Positions 1 through 10,724 of a stretch of 64,000 bases of DNA are shown piece by piece. The stretch's first letter is position 1, and each line of letters begins with the position of its first letter. Origin of the DNA: WTGU01 sp965200925 (lineage in GTDB: Bacteria > Pseudomonadota > Alphaproteobacteria > UBA828); NCBI GenBank assembly GCA_965200925.1, contig OZ241738.1, positions 1,612,001 through 1,676,000 of the forward strand. Reading direction: 5' to 3'. Position numbers and translations under genes: made by a program. The notes beneath the pieces are model-generated. The model saw only the letters and a program-made list of their open reading frames with translations. It was not told where the DNA came from and ran no database searches.

Positions 1-297
1 CTCCGCCAGTGGGCGCGGAACAGGGTCGTCATCGGCGGGGGCGCGAGCCAGATCGAGGGCCTGGACGCGCTCGCCGGCCGCATCCTCGATACGCAGATCC
101 GAATCGCCCGGCCCCTCGGCCTGCCCGGCCTCGCGCAGGCGGTTTCCGGGCCCGAATTCGCTACCTGCGCGGGTCTTCTCCTTTACGCCACCCGCAAGAA
201 CGCCGAGCCGCGGGCGCGGTACGGCGGCGCCGACGCCGACGCGCCGCTCGCGAACACGCTCGGACGGTTCGGCCAATGGCTGAGAAGCAACTTCTAG
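1..297 (+). CDS. ftsA: Cell division protein FtsA, C-terminal part
   Basis: Last 98 codons of FtsA, the actin-like ATPase that anchors FtsZ filaments to the inner membrane; the gene enters from outside the window. The fragment has the actin-fold nucleotide loop VVIGGGASQIEGL and RPLGLPGLAQAVSGPEFATCAGLL, as in FtsA domain 2A. It ends in GRFGQWLRSNF, which fits the short amphipathic C-terminal helix that binds membrane. It lies 75 bp upstream of ftsZ on the same strand, the usual dcw-cluster order. The call rests on these motifs plus position; only the start is missing. Confidence 0.85.
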   Translation, partial: LRQWARNRVVIGGGASQIEGLDALAGRILDTQIRIARPLGLPGLAQAVSGPEFATCAGLLLYATRKNAEPRARYGGADADAPLANTLGRFGQWLRSNF

Positions 298-372
298 GCG
301 GCGCGGCGCGTTCGCCGGCGGCGCCGAGTGCGTTGACGAACGACGGAAACGACCAACCCCAGGGAGGGTGAC

Positions 373-2130
373 ATGACCATCGATTTCATGCCCGAGAAGC
401 ACATCGAAACCAAGCCGCGCATTACGGTGTTCGGCATCGGCGGCGCCGGGGGCAACGCCGTCAACAACATGATTAGCGGCCAGCTCGAAGGCGTCGAGTT
501 CGTCGTCGCCAACACCGATAACCAATCGCTGGTGCGCTCGCTGTGCGACGAGCGCGTGCGCCTCGGGATCAACATGACGAACGGACTCGGCGCCGGCGCC
601 CGCCCCGACATCGGCAAGGCGGCGGCGGAAGAGGCGCTCGACGACATCCAGCGCTATCTCGAGGGGAACAACATGGTCTTCATCGCCGCCGGCATGGGCG
701 GCGGCACCGGGACCGGCGGGGCGCCCGTGATCGCGCGTGCAGCACGCGAGCACGGCATCCTGACGGTGGGAGTCGTCACCAAGCCGTTCCAGTTCGAGGG
801 CGGCCAGCGGATGCGGACCGCGGAACTCGGGATCCAGGAGCTGCACCAGTATGTGGATACCCTGATCGTGATCCCGAACCAGAACCTCTTCCGCGTCGCG
901 AGCGACCAGACGACCTTCGCGGATGCCTTCAAGATGGCCGACGACGTGCTCCACGCGGGCGTGCGCGGAGTCACCGACCTGATGGTCAATCCGGGCCTGA
1001 TCAACCTCGATTTCGCCGACATCCGCATGGTGATGAGCGAGATGGGGAAGGCGATGATGGGCACGGGAGAGGCCGAGGGCGAGAGTCGCGCGCCCGCGGC
1101 GGCCGAGGCCGCGATCAACAACCCGCTCCTCGACAACGCCTCAATCAAGGGGGCCCACGGCGTCCTGATCAACGTCACCGGCGGCACCGACATCACGCTG
1201 CACGAGGTGGACGAAGCGGCGTCACGGATCTGCGGCGACGCGGACGCCGACGCCAACATCATCTTCGGCACGAGTCTTGACGAACAGCTCCACGGCCGCA
1301 TGCGCGTCTCGGTGATCGCGACCGGAATCGAGAACGTCGAGGCGCGCGCACCGGCTCCGGAAGCCTCCGACAAGATCCACGTGCTCGGTTTCTCCGAGCG
1401 CAAGAGCGCCGGCGCTTCCGACGCGGCGCAGGTGGCGCCCGGAACCGCCGACGAGGCCGCCCCCGACGAGTCGCCGGCGGACGATCCCGCGCCGGCGGAG
1501 GTGACGGAGGCGGCGGAGGCGGTCACCGAGACGCCGATGGCGGAGACGGCCGACGCGCAACCGCTGCCCGCGCCCGCCGTCCGACGGACGGTCGCCGCGG
1601 CACGGCCCCAGGCCGAACCGGCGACCGAGACGATCCAGCCGAGGCCGGAGCACAGGACGGTGGCGGCGAACGCCGCCGGCGCCGTCGCCGCCCGGGTCAC
1701 GGGGACGGAGCTGCGGATCGATCGACGGGCGGAGGCGCCCGAGAGAACTGGGACCCCGGCCCGGCCGAGCGAGGAGAGCGGCGACGTCCGGCGCACCGAC
1801 GCGAGCGAGGCCGACGACCCGGCGCGCAGGCCCACCCTCTTCGAGCGCATGACCGGCACCGGCCGCGCCCGGCGAGAGACCGAAGAGGAGGAACCCGGCA
1901 CCACCGCGCCGAACGTGAACGGAGCGGCGGCGCGCGCGGCCGGTGCCGAGGGCAGGACGGCGCCGGTTCTCGGGCCCGCACCGACGGCACCCGTGGCCGA
2001 ATCGCCCGGGGAGGAGACCGCACCGCCGCTGGAGCCGCAGCTCGACCCGGTTCCCGCGCCCGCCGCGAGGGAGGCCGGGGAGGAGGATCCGCTCGACATC
2101 CCCACGTTCCTCCGCCGCCAGATCAACTGA
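373..2130 (+). CDS. ftsZ: Cell division protein FtsZ
   Basis: Tubulin-like GTPase that forms the cytokinetic Z-ring. The N-terminal GTPase domain has GIGGAGGNAVN (residues 21-31), the tubulin signature GGGTGTG near residue 108, and the T7 loop NLDFADI that completes the neighbour's GTP site. The globular part ends near residue 325. A Pro/Ala/Glu-rich disordered linker of about 240 residues follows, then the conserved C-terminal peptide DIPTFLRRQIN that docks FtsA and other partners. At 585 residues it is much longer than the E. coli protein (383) but normal for Alphaproteobacteria. The start is set by AGGGAGGGTGAC just before the ATG. Confidence 0.97.
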   Translation: MTIDFMPEKHIETKPRITVFGIGGAGGNAVNNMISGQLEGVEFVVANTDNQSLVRSLCDERVRLGINMTNGLGAGARPDIGKAAAEEALDDIQRYLEGNNMVFIAAGMGGGTGTGGAPVIARAAREHGILTVGVVTKPFQFEGGQRMRTAELGIQELHQYVDTLIVIPNQNLFRVASDQTTFADAFKMADDVLHAGVRGVTDLMVNPGLINLDFADIRMVMSEMGKAMMGTGEAEGESRAPAAAEAAINNPLLDNASIKGAHGVLINVTGGTDITLHEVDEAASRICGDADADANIIFGTSLDEQLHGRMRVSVIATGIENVEARAPAPEASDKIHVLGFSERKSAGASDAAQVAPGTADEAAPDESPADDPAPAEVTEAAEAVTETPMAETADAQPLPAPAVRRTVAAARPQAEPATETIQPRPEHRTVAANAAGAVAARVTGTELRIDRRAEAPERTGTPARPSEESGDVRRTDASEADDPARRPTLFERMTGTGRARRETEEEEPGTTAPNVNGAAARAAGAEGRTAPVLGPAPTAPVAESPGEETAPPLEPQLDPVPAPAAREAGEEDPLDIPTFLRRQIN

Positions 2131-2156
2131 CGCACCCCGACGGAAGGCCGCAACAA

Positions 2157-2167
2157 TTTGTAACAAA
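2157..2167. promoter_or_regulatory. Palindrome TTTGTAACAAA upstream of lpxC
   Basis: A perfect 5-bp arm palindrome around one central A, inside the only AT-rich patch of the 188-bp ftsZ-lpxC gap. It could be an operator or part of a promoter for lpxC. No clear -35/-10 pair is visible, so the role is inference from position and symmetry only. Confidence 0.3.
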
Positions 2168-2318
2168 GCGTGATTTGCGTGCCGGCGGCGGGGAGTCGTA
2201 GGTTGCCCCGGTCATCGACCACGGGTACGGATACATGGTCGCGAGACGGGCGGGCAACCGCCAGGAGAGCGGTGCTCTGAAGGCGGCGCCGGCCCTGATC
2301 GCCGAGCGGGGCGGCCCC

Positions 2319-3233
2319 ATGCCCGGCGCGCCGGGCATTCCGCAACGGACGCTGAAGTCGCCCGCTCACTGCGCCGGCGTGGGCACCCACGGCAACGGCC
2401 GGGTCTCGATGGCGTTGCGCCCGGCGCCGCCGGAGACCGGCATCGTGTTCCGCCGCATCGACCGGCCGGCCGACTCGCCCCGCATGATCGGGGCGAGGCA
2501 CGAGAACGTCGTCGATACCACCCTCTGCACGACGATCGGCAACGGCACGGTCTCAGTGCGGACGGTCGAACATCTCATGGCCGCGTTCGCCGGGTGCGGC
2601 ATCGACAACGCGGTGGTCGATATCGACGGCGAGGAGGTTCCGGCGATGGACGGGAGCGCCGCGCCGTTCGTTTCCCTCATCGAGTGCGCCGGAACGGTCG
2701 AGCAGAGCGCCGTCCGGCGCGCGATCGAGATTCTCAAGCCGATGGAACTGCGCGAGGGGAGCCGCGCGATCGGCGTGGTTCCGGCGGAGAGTTTCTCCAT
2801 TCGCTGCGACGTCGCGTTCGACCATCCGGCGCTCGGTCGTCAATCGGTGGTCTTCGATTCGCTGCGCGACAGCTTTCGCGACGCGCTGGCGGGGGCGCGG
2901 ACCTTCTGCATGGAGGCGGACATCGCCGGCATTCGGGCGGCCGGCCTCGGGCGGGGAGGGTCGCTGGAGAACACCATCGTCGTCGGCGCGGACGGCGTCG
3001 TCAACGAGGGCGGCCTGCGCCACCCGGACGAGTGCGCGCGGCACAAGACGCTCGATTGCATCGGCGACCTCTATCTGGCGGGCGCACCGATCCTCGGCCG
3101 CGTCCATTGCGAACGCCCCGGCCACAGGCTGAACCACGTCTTCCTCGCCGCCCTGCTCGCGGACCGGGACGCTTGGCGGCTGACCGGCCCCTCCACCCCC
3201 TCGGAAAGCGCACCCGTCGCCGCCACCGCCTGA
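2319..3233 (+). CDS. lpxC: UDP-3-O-acyl-N-acetylglucosamine deacetylase
   Basis: Zinc amidase that removes the N-acetyl group from UDP-3-O-acyl-GlcNAc, the committed step of lipid A synthesis, in the cytoplasm. LpxC motifs: TLKSPAHCAGVGTHG near the N-terminus, VEHLMAA carrying the first zinc histidine, PAMDGSAAPF, the HKTLDCIGD segment with the other zinc ligands His and Asp, and GHRLNHVFLAALL with the catalytic His. The reading frame is open back to 2235. ATG 2319 is chosen because it gives 304 residues, the family length, and begins the homologous region (MPGAPGIPQRTLK). The position after ftsZ is usual in Proteobacteria. Confidence 0.95.
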   Translation: MPGAPGIPQRTLKSPAHCAGVGTHGNGRVSMALRPAPPETGIVFRRIDRPADSPRMIGARHENVVDTTLCTTIGNGTVSVRTVEHLMAAFAGCGIDNAVVDIDGEEVPAMDGSAAPFVSLIECAGTVEQSAVRRAIEILKPMELREGSRAIGVVPAESFSIRCDVAFDHPALGRQSVVFDSLRDSFRDALAGARTFCMEADIAGIRAAGLGRGGSLENTIVVGADGVVNEGGLRHPDECARHKTLDCIGDLYLAGAPILGRVHCERPGHRLNHVFLAALLADRDAWRLTGPSTPSESAPVAATA

Positions 3234-3280
3234 GGGGCGCGGGCCGGGAGGCGCGCACCGACAAGGGCACGCGGCGCGTT

Positions 3281-4477
3281 TCAATCGAATTGAGGGACGG
3301 TGAAGATCTGGCCCGGATAGATCAGCGTCGGATCCCCGATCTGGCTGCGATTGGCCTCGTATATCACCGTGTAGTGCACGCCGCCGCCGAGGATGCGGCG
3401 GGCGATGCGCCAGAGGCTGTTGCCCGGCTGAACGACGACGAGGGCGTCGCCGAAGGGGATGTCCTCCGGCTCGACGCGAACCAGAGGCGTCTCGATACGC
3501 GCGAGGACGATCCCCTCCCGATCCACCCGGTCGACCCGGAGCCTGTGTTCGCCGGGCGGAAGCCGGTCGCCGGGGGCGATTTCCCAGCCGCCCTTCTCCC
3601 CGGTCTCGACGGTTCCAACGTGCTCGTCGTCGACATAGACATTCACGGTATCGTGCGGTTCGGCTTTCCCGGTGATGACGACGCCACCCTCCGCGTCGTA
3701 GTCGACGCTCTCGACCGCGAGCGCCCCTTCCGCCCCGTCCTGAAGGCCCTCGCCCGGGACCCGAACCATGGCCACTTCCGCGGGCTGCTCCCGAGCTTCC
3801 TGCCCGGGCCGCTGAAGAACGCGGCTTGCCCCCACCCCATCGCGTGGCACCTTCACCGCGAGGGCGCCGGCTTGCGCATCGTCGCGATCGGGAACGGAGA
3901 CCACGACGACATCCTGTGATTCGACGGTCGCCCCTCCCTCGCGGGTCTCGACGGCCGAGAGCGCGTGGGTACCGCCGCGCAAGGGTTCGCCGGGCACCAG
4001 GACCCATTCCCCGCGCTGGTCGGCGATCGTCGAGCCGACCTCCTGCGACCCGTCGCGCACCGTCACCCGCGCGCCCGGCGTGGAACGTCCGGCGATGACC
4101 GCCTCGCCCCTCCGATTGATCCGCACCACGTCGAAACTGGGCACCGGGGACGCCGCGTCGTCTTCGCCCGATCGCCCTGCCGCTTCGCCCGCCGGCGGGC
4201 GGGCTTCCTCGGCGCCCTCCCCGGCGGCCGCGTCGCCGCCCCGTGCCTCCTCCACCCGCTCTCCGGGCGCATCGTCGGGCACCGTCCCGGCACCGGGAGA
4301 GGGGCCAGCCTCCGCATCGGGCGGCGCGACGCCCGACGGCTCCCCTTCGATCGCGACGTCCACCGCCGAGTCCGGGGGCGACGGGTCCGGCCCGCTCGTC
4401 AGGAAAACACCGAGCAACACCCCGACGACGACGATGGCGGCGCCCACCGCCGCGGCGATCCAACGCCTCTTGCTCAT
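3281..4477 (-). CDS. LysM-domain protein with Ig-like repeats
   Basis: Membrane-anchored envelope protein of 398 residues. A short basic N-terminus and one hydrophobic helix (residues about 7-27) form a signal anchor. An acidic Pro/Glu-rich spacer follows, then two Ig-like modules, recognisable by the paired phrases VIAGRSTPGARVTVRDG and VVITGKAEPHDTVNVYVDD, each followed by a G-E-W/G-W-E strand. The last 50 residues are a LysM domain (VVQPGNSLWRIARRILGGG to PGQIFTVPQ), which binds the glycan of peptidoglycan. Similar proteins are common in Alphaproteobacteria without assigned function. It is convergent with lpxC and runs the same way as the cytochrome gene at 4547. A cell-wall role is inference. 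Confidence 0.85.
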   Translation of the reverse strand: MSKRRWIAAAVGAAIVVVGVLLGVFLTSGPDPSPPDSAVDVAIEGEPSGVAPPDAEAGPSPGAGTVPDDAPGERVEEARGGDAAAGEGAEEARPPAGEAAGRSGEDDAASPVPSFDVVRINRRGEAVIAGRSTPGARVTVRDGSQEVGSTIADQRGEWVLVPGEPLRGGTHALSAVETREGGATVESQDVVVVSVPDRDDAQAGALAVKVPRDGVGASRVLQRPGQEAREQPAEVAMVRVPGEGLQDGAEGALAVESVDYDAEGGVVITGKAEPHDTVNVYVDDEHVGTVETGEKGGWEIAPGDRLPPGEHRLRVDRVDREGIVLARIETPLVRVEPEDIPFGDALVVVQPGNSLWRIARRILGGGVHYTVIYEANRSQIGDPTLIYPGQIFTVPQFD

Positions 4478-4546
4478 TCCCGGTATCCCGCGGTCATCAA
4501 GCGGCCACGATACACCAATCGCCCCGGCCGGGACAGCCGCGACCGC

Positions 4547-5497
4547 CTACCAGTCGTCGCCCGGCGATATGGCCGCCGGCGTCCTCCCGATCCCGGTCAC
4601 GGCGTTGCGGACCGCCGGCACCGCCCGCAGATAGGCCGCCATGGCCTCCAGATCCGCCTGGGTCAGATGGCGCAGCCCGTCCTCGATCGCTTCGCGCATC
4701 TCGCCCTGCACGTCGTCGCCGTCCGGCTTGAATCCGGTCCGCAGAAAGAACGCCAGATCGGACTCCGACCACGCGCCGATGCCGGTCTCCCGATCGGGGG
4801 TGATGTTCGGCACGGGGTTGCCGCCGGGGCCGTAGCGCGAGCCGGCCAGATGCCCGCGGCGCTTGAGCGCGCCCAGCATGTTGCGCGGGGAATGGCATTC
4901 GCCGCAGTGGCCCAGCGCCTCGACCAGATAGCGGCCGCGTTCCTCGCGCGGCCCGAGCGCGGGCTCGGGCGCGGCCGGTGCGCGCGCGAAAAAGACCCAG
5001 CGCCAGGGGTGGAGCAGGAACCGCAGGCTGAACGGAAAACGCAATTCGTGCGGCCTGTTCGCCTGCACCGCCGGCTCCACCGAATCCAGATAGGCCTTGA
5101 GGTCGAGCATGTCGCCGCGGCGCATGCGGGTATAGGCGGCATAGGGGAACGCCGGGTAATAGACGCGCCCGCCGGGCGCTTTTCCCTCGCGGAGGGCGCG
5201 GACGAAATCCTCGTCCGACCAGCCGCCGATTCCGGTTTCCCGGTCCGGGGTGATGTTCGGCACGGCGATCGCCCCGTAGGGCGTGGGCAACAGGCGGCCG
5301 CCGGCGAGGAAGGCGCCCCCGTTGGCGGCATCCGTGTGGCAGGTGGCGCAGCCGGCGGCGCGGAGGATATAGGCCCCGCGCGCGACCGGGTCCGCGCTCG
5401 CCGGATCGGGTGCCACGGCGGACGCGGTGGCAGCGAACGACAGGCTCGCGAGCCCCGCCAGCAACGCGGCGCCCACGGTGCGCTCCATCCCGCTCAT
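4547..5497 (-). CDS. Secreted diheme c-type cytochrome
   Basis: Periplasmic or membrane-attached electron carrier with two cytochrome c domains. A signal peptide (SFAATASA) is followed by the first heme site CATCH, a lone CTHL-type Met axial ligand region, and the twin motif PNITPDRETGIGGWS. The second domain has CGECH and the near-identical PNITPDRETGIGAWS. A hydrophobic FLLHPWRWVFF stretch lies between the domains. The layout (316 residues) matches cytochrome subunits of membrane alcohol, aldehyde or fructose dehydrogenases, but no dehydrogenase gene is adjacent, so the donor is unknown. Starts at 5497 (MSGMERTV) or 5488 (MERTV) are equally possible. It is divergent from rpoD. The open frame continues far upstream, an artefact of high G+C. 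Confidence 0.9.
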   Translation of the reverse strand: MSGMERTVGAALLAGLASLSFAATASAVAPDPASADPVARGAYILRAAGCATCHTDAANGGAFLAGGRLLPTPYGAIAVPNITPDRETGIGGWSDEDFVRALREGKAPGGRVYYPAFPYAAYTRMRRGDMLDLKAYLDSVEPAVQANRPHELRFPFSLRFLLHPWRWVFFARAPAAPEPALGPREERGRYLVEALGHCGECHSPRNMLGALKRRGHLAGSRYGPGGNPVPNITPDRETGIGAWSESDLAFFLRTGFKPDGDDVQGEMREAIEDGLRHLTQADLEAMAAYLRAVPAVRNAVTGIGRTPAAISPGDDW

Positions 5498-5533
5498 GGA
5501 ACGAAGCGTACATGTTTTCACCTTCCGGCGCGC

Positions 5534-5562
5534 TTGACAGCGGGAGTCGCCTTTTGCAGATT
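5534..5562 (+). promoter_or_regulatory. Candidate rpoD promoter
   Basis: CTTGACA (TTGACA at 5534-5539) matches the alphaproteobacterial -35 consensus. A 17-nt spacer leads to CAGATT, a weak -10 with three of six consensus bases. It is about 100 nt before the rpoD start, in the divergent gap with the cytochrome gene. Confidence 0.4.
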
Positions 5563-5665
5563 TCGCGCGGGCGCGGGCTTGAATTCGGGAATTTCCGGCG
5601 CCACCTGTCCTGCCGGGCGTTGCAGACTCCGCGACGCGCTTCCGCAGGCCGAGGAGACCGACCGC

Positions 5666-7654
<1,989 letters not shown>

Positions 7655-7701
7655 CCCCGCCGCCCTCCGGGGCCGCGCAGCCGAAAAAAGGAAGCGGGCG
7701 C
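7655..7701. terminator. Convergent gap with small hairpin
   Basis: Gap between rpoD and the convergent Sel1 gene. CCCCG (7655-7659) pairs with CGGGG (7668-7672), and a run of six A (7684-7689) reads as six T on the minus strand. The arrangement is not a textbook terminator in either direction, so this is weak. Confidence 0.25.
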
Positions 7702-8436
7702 CTACCGGCTCTCCACAAGGCCCAGCAAGGGCTGGGTGAGGGGGGCGGCCGGCGGCCAAGCGAGGCCGCGGTCCGCGAGGTAGCGGCGCACGGCGTGGCG
7801 CGTCTGCGCGCCGGCAACCCCGTCCGCCGGGCCCGGGTCGTAACCCCGGGCCGCCAGGCGCCGCTGAAGCGCGGCGGTCTGCGCGGCGGAAAGCGCCAGG
7901 GCGGGGCCCGGGCGGGCGGTGCGCGGTTCCGCGCGCGGGGTGAACGCGCGGGCCGCTTCGCGCATGGCGGCGGCCGATTCCGCCGAGAGCAGCGGAGCCA
8001 GCCGCCCGGCGGCCTCGGCCGCGCGGGCGCGCACCGGCCCTTCGCCGCGGAGCGCCGCCACTTCCAGCCAGTAGAGCGCCCGCGCCGCGTCCTCCGCCAC
8101 CCCGCGGCCGGCCAGATGGAGCGCCGCCAGGTTGTATTGCGCCGCCGCCAGGCCCTGCCGGGCCGCGCGTTCGTACCAAACCGCCGCGGCGTGCGGGTCG
8201 GCGGCCGCACCCCGGCCCGCTTCGTGCAGGAGACCCATGTTGAACTGCGCTTCCCGGTCGCCGTCCTCGGCGAGAAAGCGCCAGACTCCCGCCGCGTCGC
8301 CATGGACGACGGTGGCAGGGGAGGCCGCGGCGGGCGCCGGCGGGTCGGCGGCGATAGCGGGGCCGGCAGAGAGCACCGCGGCGAAGGCCGCCGCGGCCCA
8401 AAGCAGGCAGGCGGGCGATGCCGGGCGAATCGCCAT
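7702..8436 (-). CDS. Sel1-repeat protein with peptidoglycan-binding domain
   Basis: Secreted protein of 244 residues. A signal peptide (cleavage near GPAIAA) is followed by Sel1-like helical repeats such as AEDGDREAQFNMGLLHEAGRG, DPHAAAVWYERAARQGLAAAQYNLA and ARALYWLEVAALRG. The C-terminus is a peptidoglycan-binding domain (LQRRLAARGYDPGPADGVAGAQTRHAVRRYLADRG). Such proteins act as envelope scaffolds; no enzymatic site is visible. ATG 8436 is chosen because it starts the signal peptide. The frame extends to 8478, which would overlap the end of gpmI. It lies 16 bp downstream of gpmI and is probably cotranscribed. Confidence 0.85.
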   Translation of the reverse strand: MAIRPASPACLLWAAAAFAAVLSAGPAIAADPPAPAAASPATVVHGDAAGVWRFLAEDGDREAQFNMGLLHEAGRGAAADPHAAAVWYERAARQGLAAAQYNLAALHLAGRGVAEDAARALYWLEVAALRGEGPVRARAAEAAGRLAPLLSAESAAAMREAARAFTPRAEPRTARPGPALALSAAQTAALQRRLAARGYDPGPADGVAGAQTRHAVRRYLADRGLAWPPAAPLTQPLLGLVESR

Positions 8437-8452
8437 CGTCACGGCGCCACGG

Positions 8453-10024
8453 TCAAGCGAACGCGCGGGCCCGCGCACGGGCCGGGGCGCGGGAGACGAC
8501 CAGCGAACGCCCGGTCATCACCGCCGGGATCGCGAGGCCCATCAGCGCCAGCACGGTCGGCGCCACGTCGCGAAGGCCGCCGTCGCGCAAGCCCGCGCCG
8601 GGCCGGCCGACCAGCACCGCGGGAACGGGATTGCGCGTGTGCGCGGTGTGCGGCGTCGTGCCGTCCGGTGCGCGCATGGTTTCGGCGTTTCCGTGATCGG
8701 CGGTCACGAGCAGGGCACCGCTCGCCGCCGTCACCGCCCGGGCAAGCCGACCCAAGCAGCGGTCCACCGCGGCCACGGCGGCCACGGCGGCGGCGAGATC
8801 ACCGCTGTGCCCCACCATGTCGGGGTTGGCGTAGTTCACGACGATCAGGTCGAAGCGCCCGTCCGCGACCGCCGCGACGGCGCCATCGGTGACGGCCGCC
8901 GCCGACATTTCCGGCGCGAGGTCGTAGGTCGCCACCTTGGGCGAAGGCACCAGCGTGCGCTCCTCGCCCGGCAGCGCCCGCTCCTCGCCGCCGTTGAGGA
9001 AATACGTCACATGGGCGTATTTCTCGGTTTCGGCGATTCGCAGCTGGCGCCGCCCGGCCCCGGAGACGACCGCGCCGAGGCTGTCGGCAACGGGCGCCGT
9101 CGGCATCAGGGTATCGAGCAGCCCATCCAACCTGTCGGAATAGCCGCCCATCCCCGCCGCCGCCGCGAAGCGCACGCGCCTGCCCCGTGCGAACCCGTCG
9201 AATTCGGGATCGAGCAGCGCGGAGAGGATCGCGCGCGCGCGGTCGGCGCGGAAATTCGCCATGATCAGCCCGTCGCCGTCCGCGGCGCCCGCGTAGCCGT
9301 CGATCGCCGTGGGCACGATGAATTCGTCGCCGATCCCGCGCCCGTAGCTCGCGCGCACGGCGTCCACCGCCGTCGCCGCCGCCGCCCCGCGCCCGGAAAC
9401 CACCGCGTCCCAGGCGCGCGCCGTGCGCTCCCAGCGCCCGTCCCGATCCATGGCGTAATAGCGGCCCGCGACGGTGGCGATCCGGACGCCCGGCGCGCGC
9501 CGGAGGGACTCTTCGAAGCGCGGCAGGTCGTCCAGCGCCGAGCGCGGCGGGACGTCGCGGCCGTCGAGAAAGGCATGCACCGCCACCGGCACGCCATGGC
9601 CGGCGACGGTGCGGGCGAGCGCCGCCATGTGATCCCGGTGCGCATGCACGCCGCCCGGCGAGGCGAGACCCATCAGGTGGCAGCGGCCGCCGCTCCGCCG
9701 CAGCCGTTCGACGAGGGAGAGGAGCGCCGGATTCCGCGCGAGGGAGCCGTCGGCCACCGCCGCGTCGATGCGGGCCAGATCCTGAAGGATCGTCCGTCCC
9801 GCGCCGATGGTCATGTGCCCGACTTCCGAGTTTCCCATCTGCCCCTCGGGCAGGCCGACGGCGGCGCCCGAGGTCGCCAGCAGGCCATGGCCGCTCGCCG
9901 CAACCAGCCGGTCCCAGACCGGCGTGTCCGCCAGCGCGATGGCGTTGTCCGCCGTCTCGACCCGATGCCCCCAGCCGTCCAGCACGCAGAGGACGACCGG
10001 GCGCGCGCCGCTCTTCCTGCCCAT
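8453..10024 (-). CDS. gpmI: 2,3-bisphosphoglycerate-independent phosphoglycerate mutase
   Basis: Interconverts 3- and 2-phosphoglycerate in glycolysis with Mn2+. The alkaline-phosphatase fold is marked by LCVLDGWGHRVETADNAI with the first metal Asp, the catalytic serine in MGNSEVGHMTIGAGR, FLDGRDVPPRSA, and the C-terminal metal cluster VVNYANPDMVGHSGD and LLVTADHGNAE. Length 523 is slightly above the usual 510. ATG 10024 (MGRKSGARPVV) starts the homologous region; the frame is open further upstream and the Shine-Dalgarno is weak. It lies 50 bp after rlmH on the same strand. Confidence 0.95.
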   Translation of the reverse strand: MGRKSGARPVVLCVLDGWGHRVETADNAIALADTPVWDRLVAASGHGLLATSGAAVGLPEGQMGNSEVGHMTIGAGRTILQDLARIDAAVADGSLARNPALLSLVERLRRSGGRCHLMGLASPGGVHAHRDHMAALARTVAGHGVPVAVHAFLDGRDVPPRSALDDLPRFEESLRRAPGVRIATVAGRYYAMDRDGRWERTARAWDAVVSGRGAAAATAVDAVRASYGRGIGDEFIVPTAIDGYAGAADGDGLIMANFRADRARAILSALLDPEFDGFARGRRVRFAAAAGMGGYSDRLDGLLDTLMPTAPVADSLGAVVSGAGRRQLRIAETEKYAHVTYFLNGGEERALPGEERTLVPSPKVATYDLAPEMSAAAVTDGAVAAVADGRFDLIVVNYANPDMVGHSGDLAAAVAAVAAVDRCLGRLARAVTAASGALLVTADHGNAETMRAPDGTTPHTAHTRNPVPAVLVGRPGAGLRDGGLRDVAPTVLALMGLAIPAVMTGRSLVVSRAPARARARAFA

Positions 10025-10074
10025 GGCGCGCTTTCTAAGCCGGGACGCCTGTCGAATCCAGTGCCGTCGAACGC

Positions 10075-10527
10075 TCAGGCGCGGTGGTAGGGGTGGCCGG
10101 AGAGGATGGCGGCGGCGCGCCAGAGCTGTTCGGCGAGCATGGCGCGGACGAGCAGATGGGGCCACGTCATCGGCCCGAGCGAAAGGACCAGGTCCGCGCG
10201 TTCCAGGGCGGCGGCGCCGTGACCGTCGGCACCGCCGATCAGGAACGCCGCGGCACCGGCGCCGCCGTCGCGCGCGGCCGCAAGCCGGGCTGCGAACGCC
10301 TCGCTCGTCAAGGCCGCGCCGGCGCCATCGAGGACGACGACGAAGGCGTCCGCCGGCAGGCCCTTCAGCAGCGCCGCCGCCTCGCCGTCGCGCCCCCTCT
10401 CCCCGCCGCGTCCCGCGCGGACCTCGCGCAGATCGAGCGGCCACGGCAGGCGCCGGCGGTACGTCTCGAAAATCCGCTGCGCCGGCTCTCCTCGCCCCCG
10501 CCCCACCGCCGCCACGACCATGCGCAT
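10075..10527 (-). CDS. rlmH: 23S rRNA (pseudouridine1915-N3)-methyltransferase RlmH
   Basis: SPOUT-class methyltransferase that methylates pseudouridine 1915 in helix 69 of 23S rRNA on assembled 70S ribosomes. Visible are the trefoil-knot motifs AFLIGGADGHG and LVLSLGPMTWPHLLVRAMLAEQ, and the ending GHPYHRA (family HPYHR). The length of 150 is typical. ATG 10527 (MRMVVAAVGR) is chosen; ATG 10521 is possible. It normally follows rsfS directly; here 197 bp separate them because of the inserted element at 10599-10705. Confidence 0.93.
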   Translation of the reverse strand: MRMVVAAVGRGRGEPAQRIFETYRRRLPWPLDLREVRAGRGGERGRDGEAAALLKGLPADAFVVVLDGAGAALTSEAFAARLAAARDGGAGAAAFLIGGADGHGAAALERADLVLSLGPMTWPHLLVRAMLAEQLWRAAAILSGHPYHRA

Positions 10528-10590
10528 CGCCAAGGTCCCGTGTTTCGTGTTTGTCGAGGCGCACGGTCCCGGAGGCGCACGCACCGCGAA

Positions 10591-10713
10591 AAAAGAAACC
10601 TGCTTGTCCGTGAGCGTCAGGGTGAAAAGGCTCCGTGGAGCGCCGCCGCTCCCCGGCGAACGGGAAGATGCAGCCCGCCGTCGCGGACTCTCACGGATAA
10701 GCAGGAAAAGAAA
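10591..10713. mobile_element. MITE-like element with 16-bp inverted ends and 8-bp target repeat
   Basis: A 107-bp segment (10599-10705) bounded by inverted arms CCTGCTTGTCCGTGAG and CTCACGGATAAGCAGG, which match at 15 of 16 positions. It is flanked immediately on both sides by the direct repeat AAAAGAAA (10591-10598 and 10706-10713). No ORF of its own is visible. The geometry is that of a miniature inverted-repeat transposable element with an 8-bp target duplication. On the minus strand the far arm is followed by TTTCTTTTTT, so it may also work as a terminator for rsfS. The mobilising transposase is not identifiable here. Confidence 0.6.
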
Positions 10714-10724
10714 TCGAAAGGGGG

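Noticed and set aside
654..2501. Long minus-strand open frame opposite ftsZ and lpxC
   Set aside because: Serine/arginine-rich composition typical of an antisense shadow; no domain or ribosome site.
10599..10705. Simple rho-independent terminator for rsfS
   Set aside because: The stem would enclose a 75-nt loop and the ends are flanked by a perfect 8-bp direct repeat, which fits a small transposable element better. Terminator activity may be secondary.
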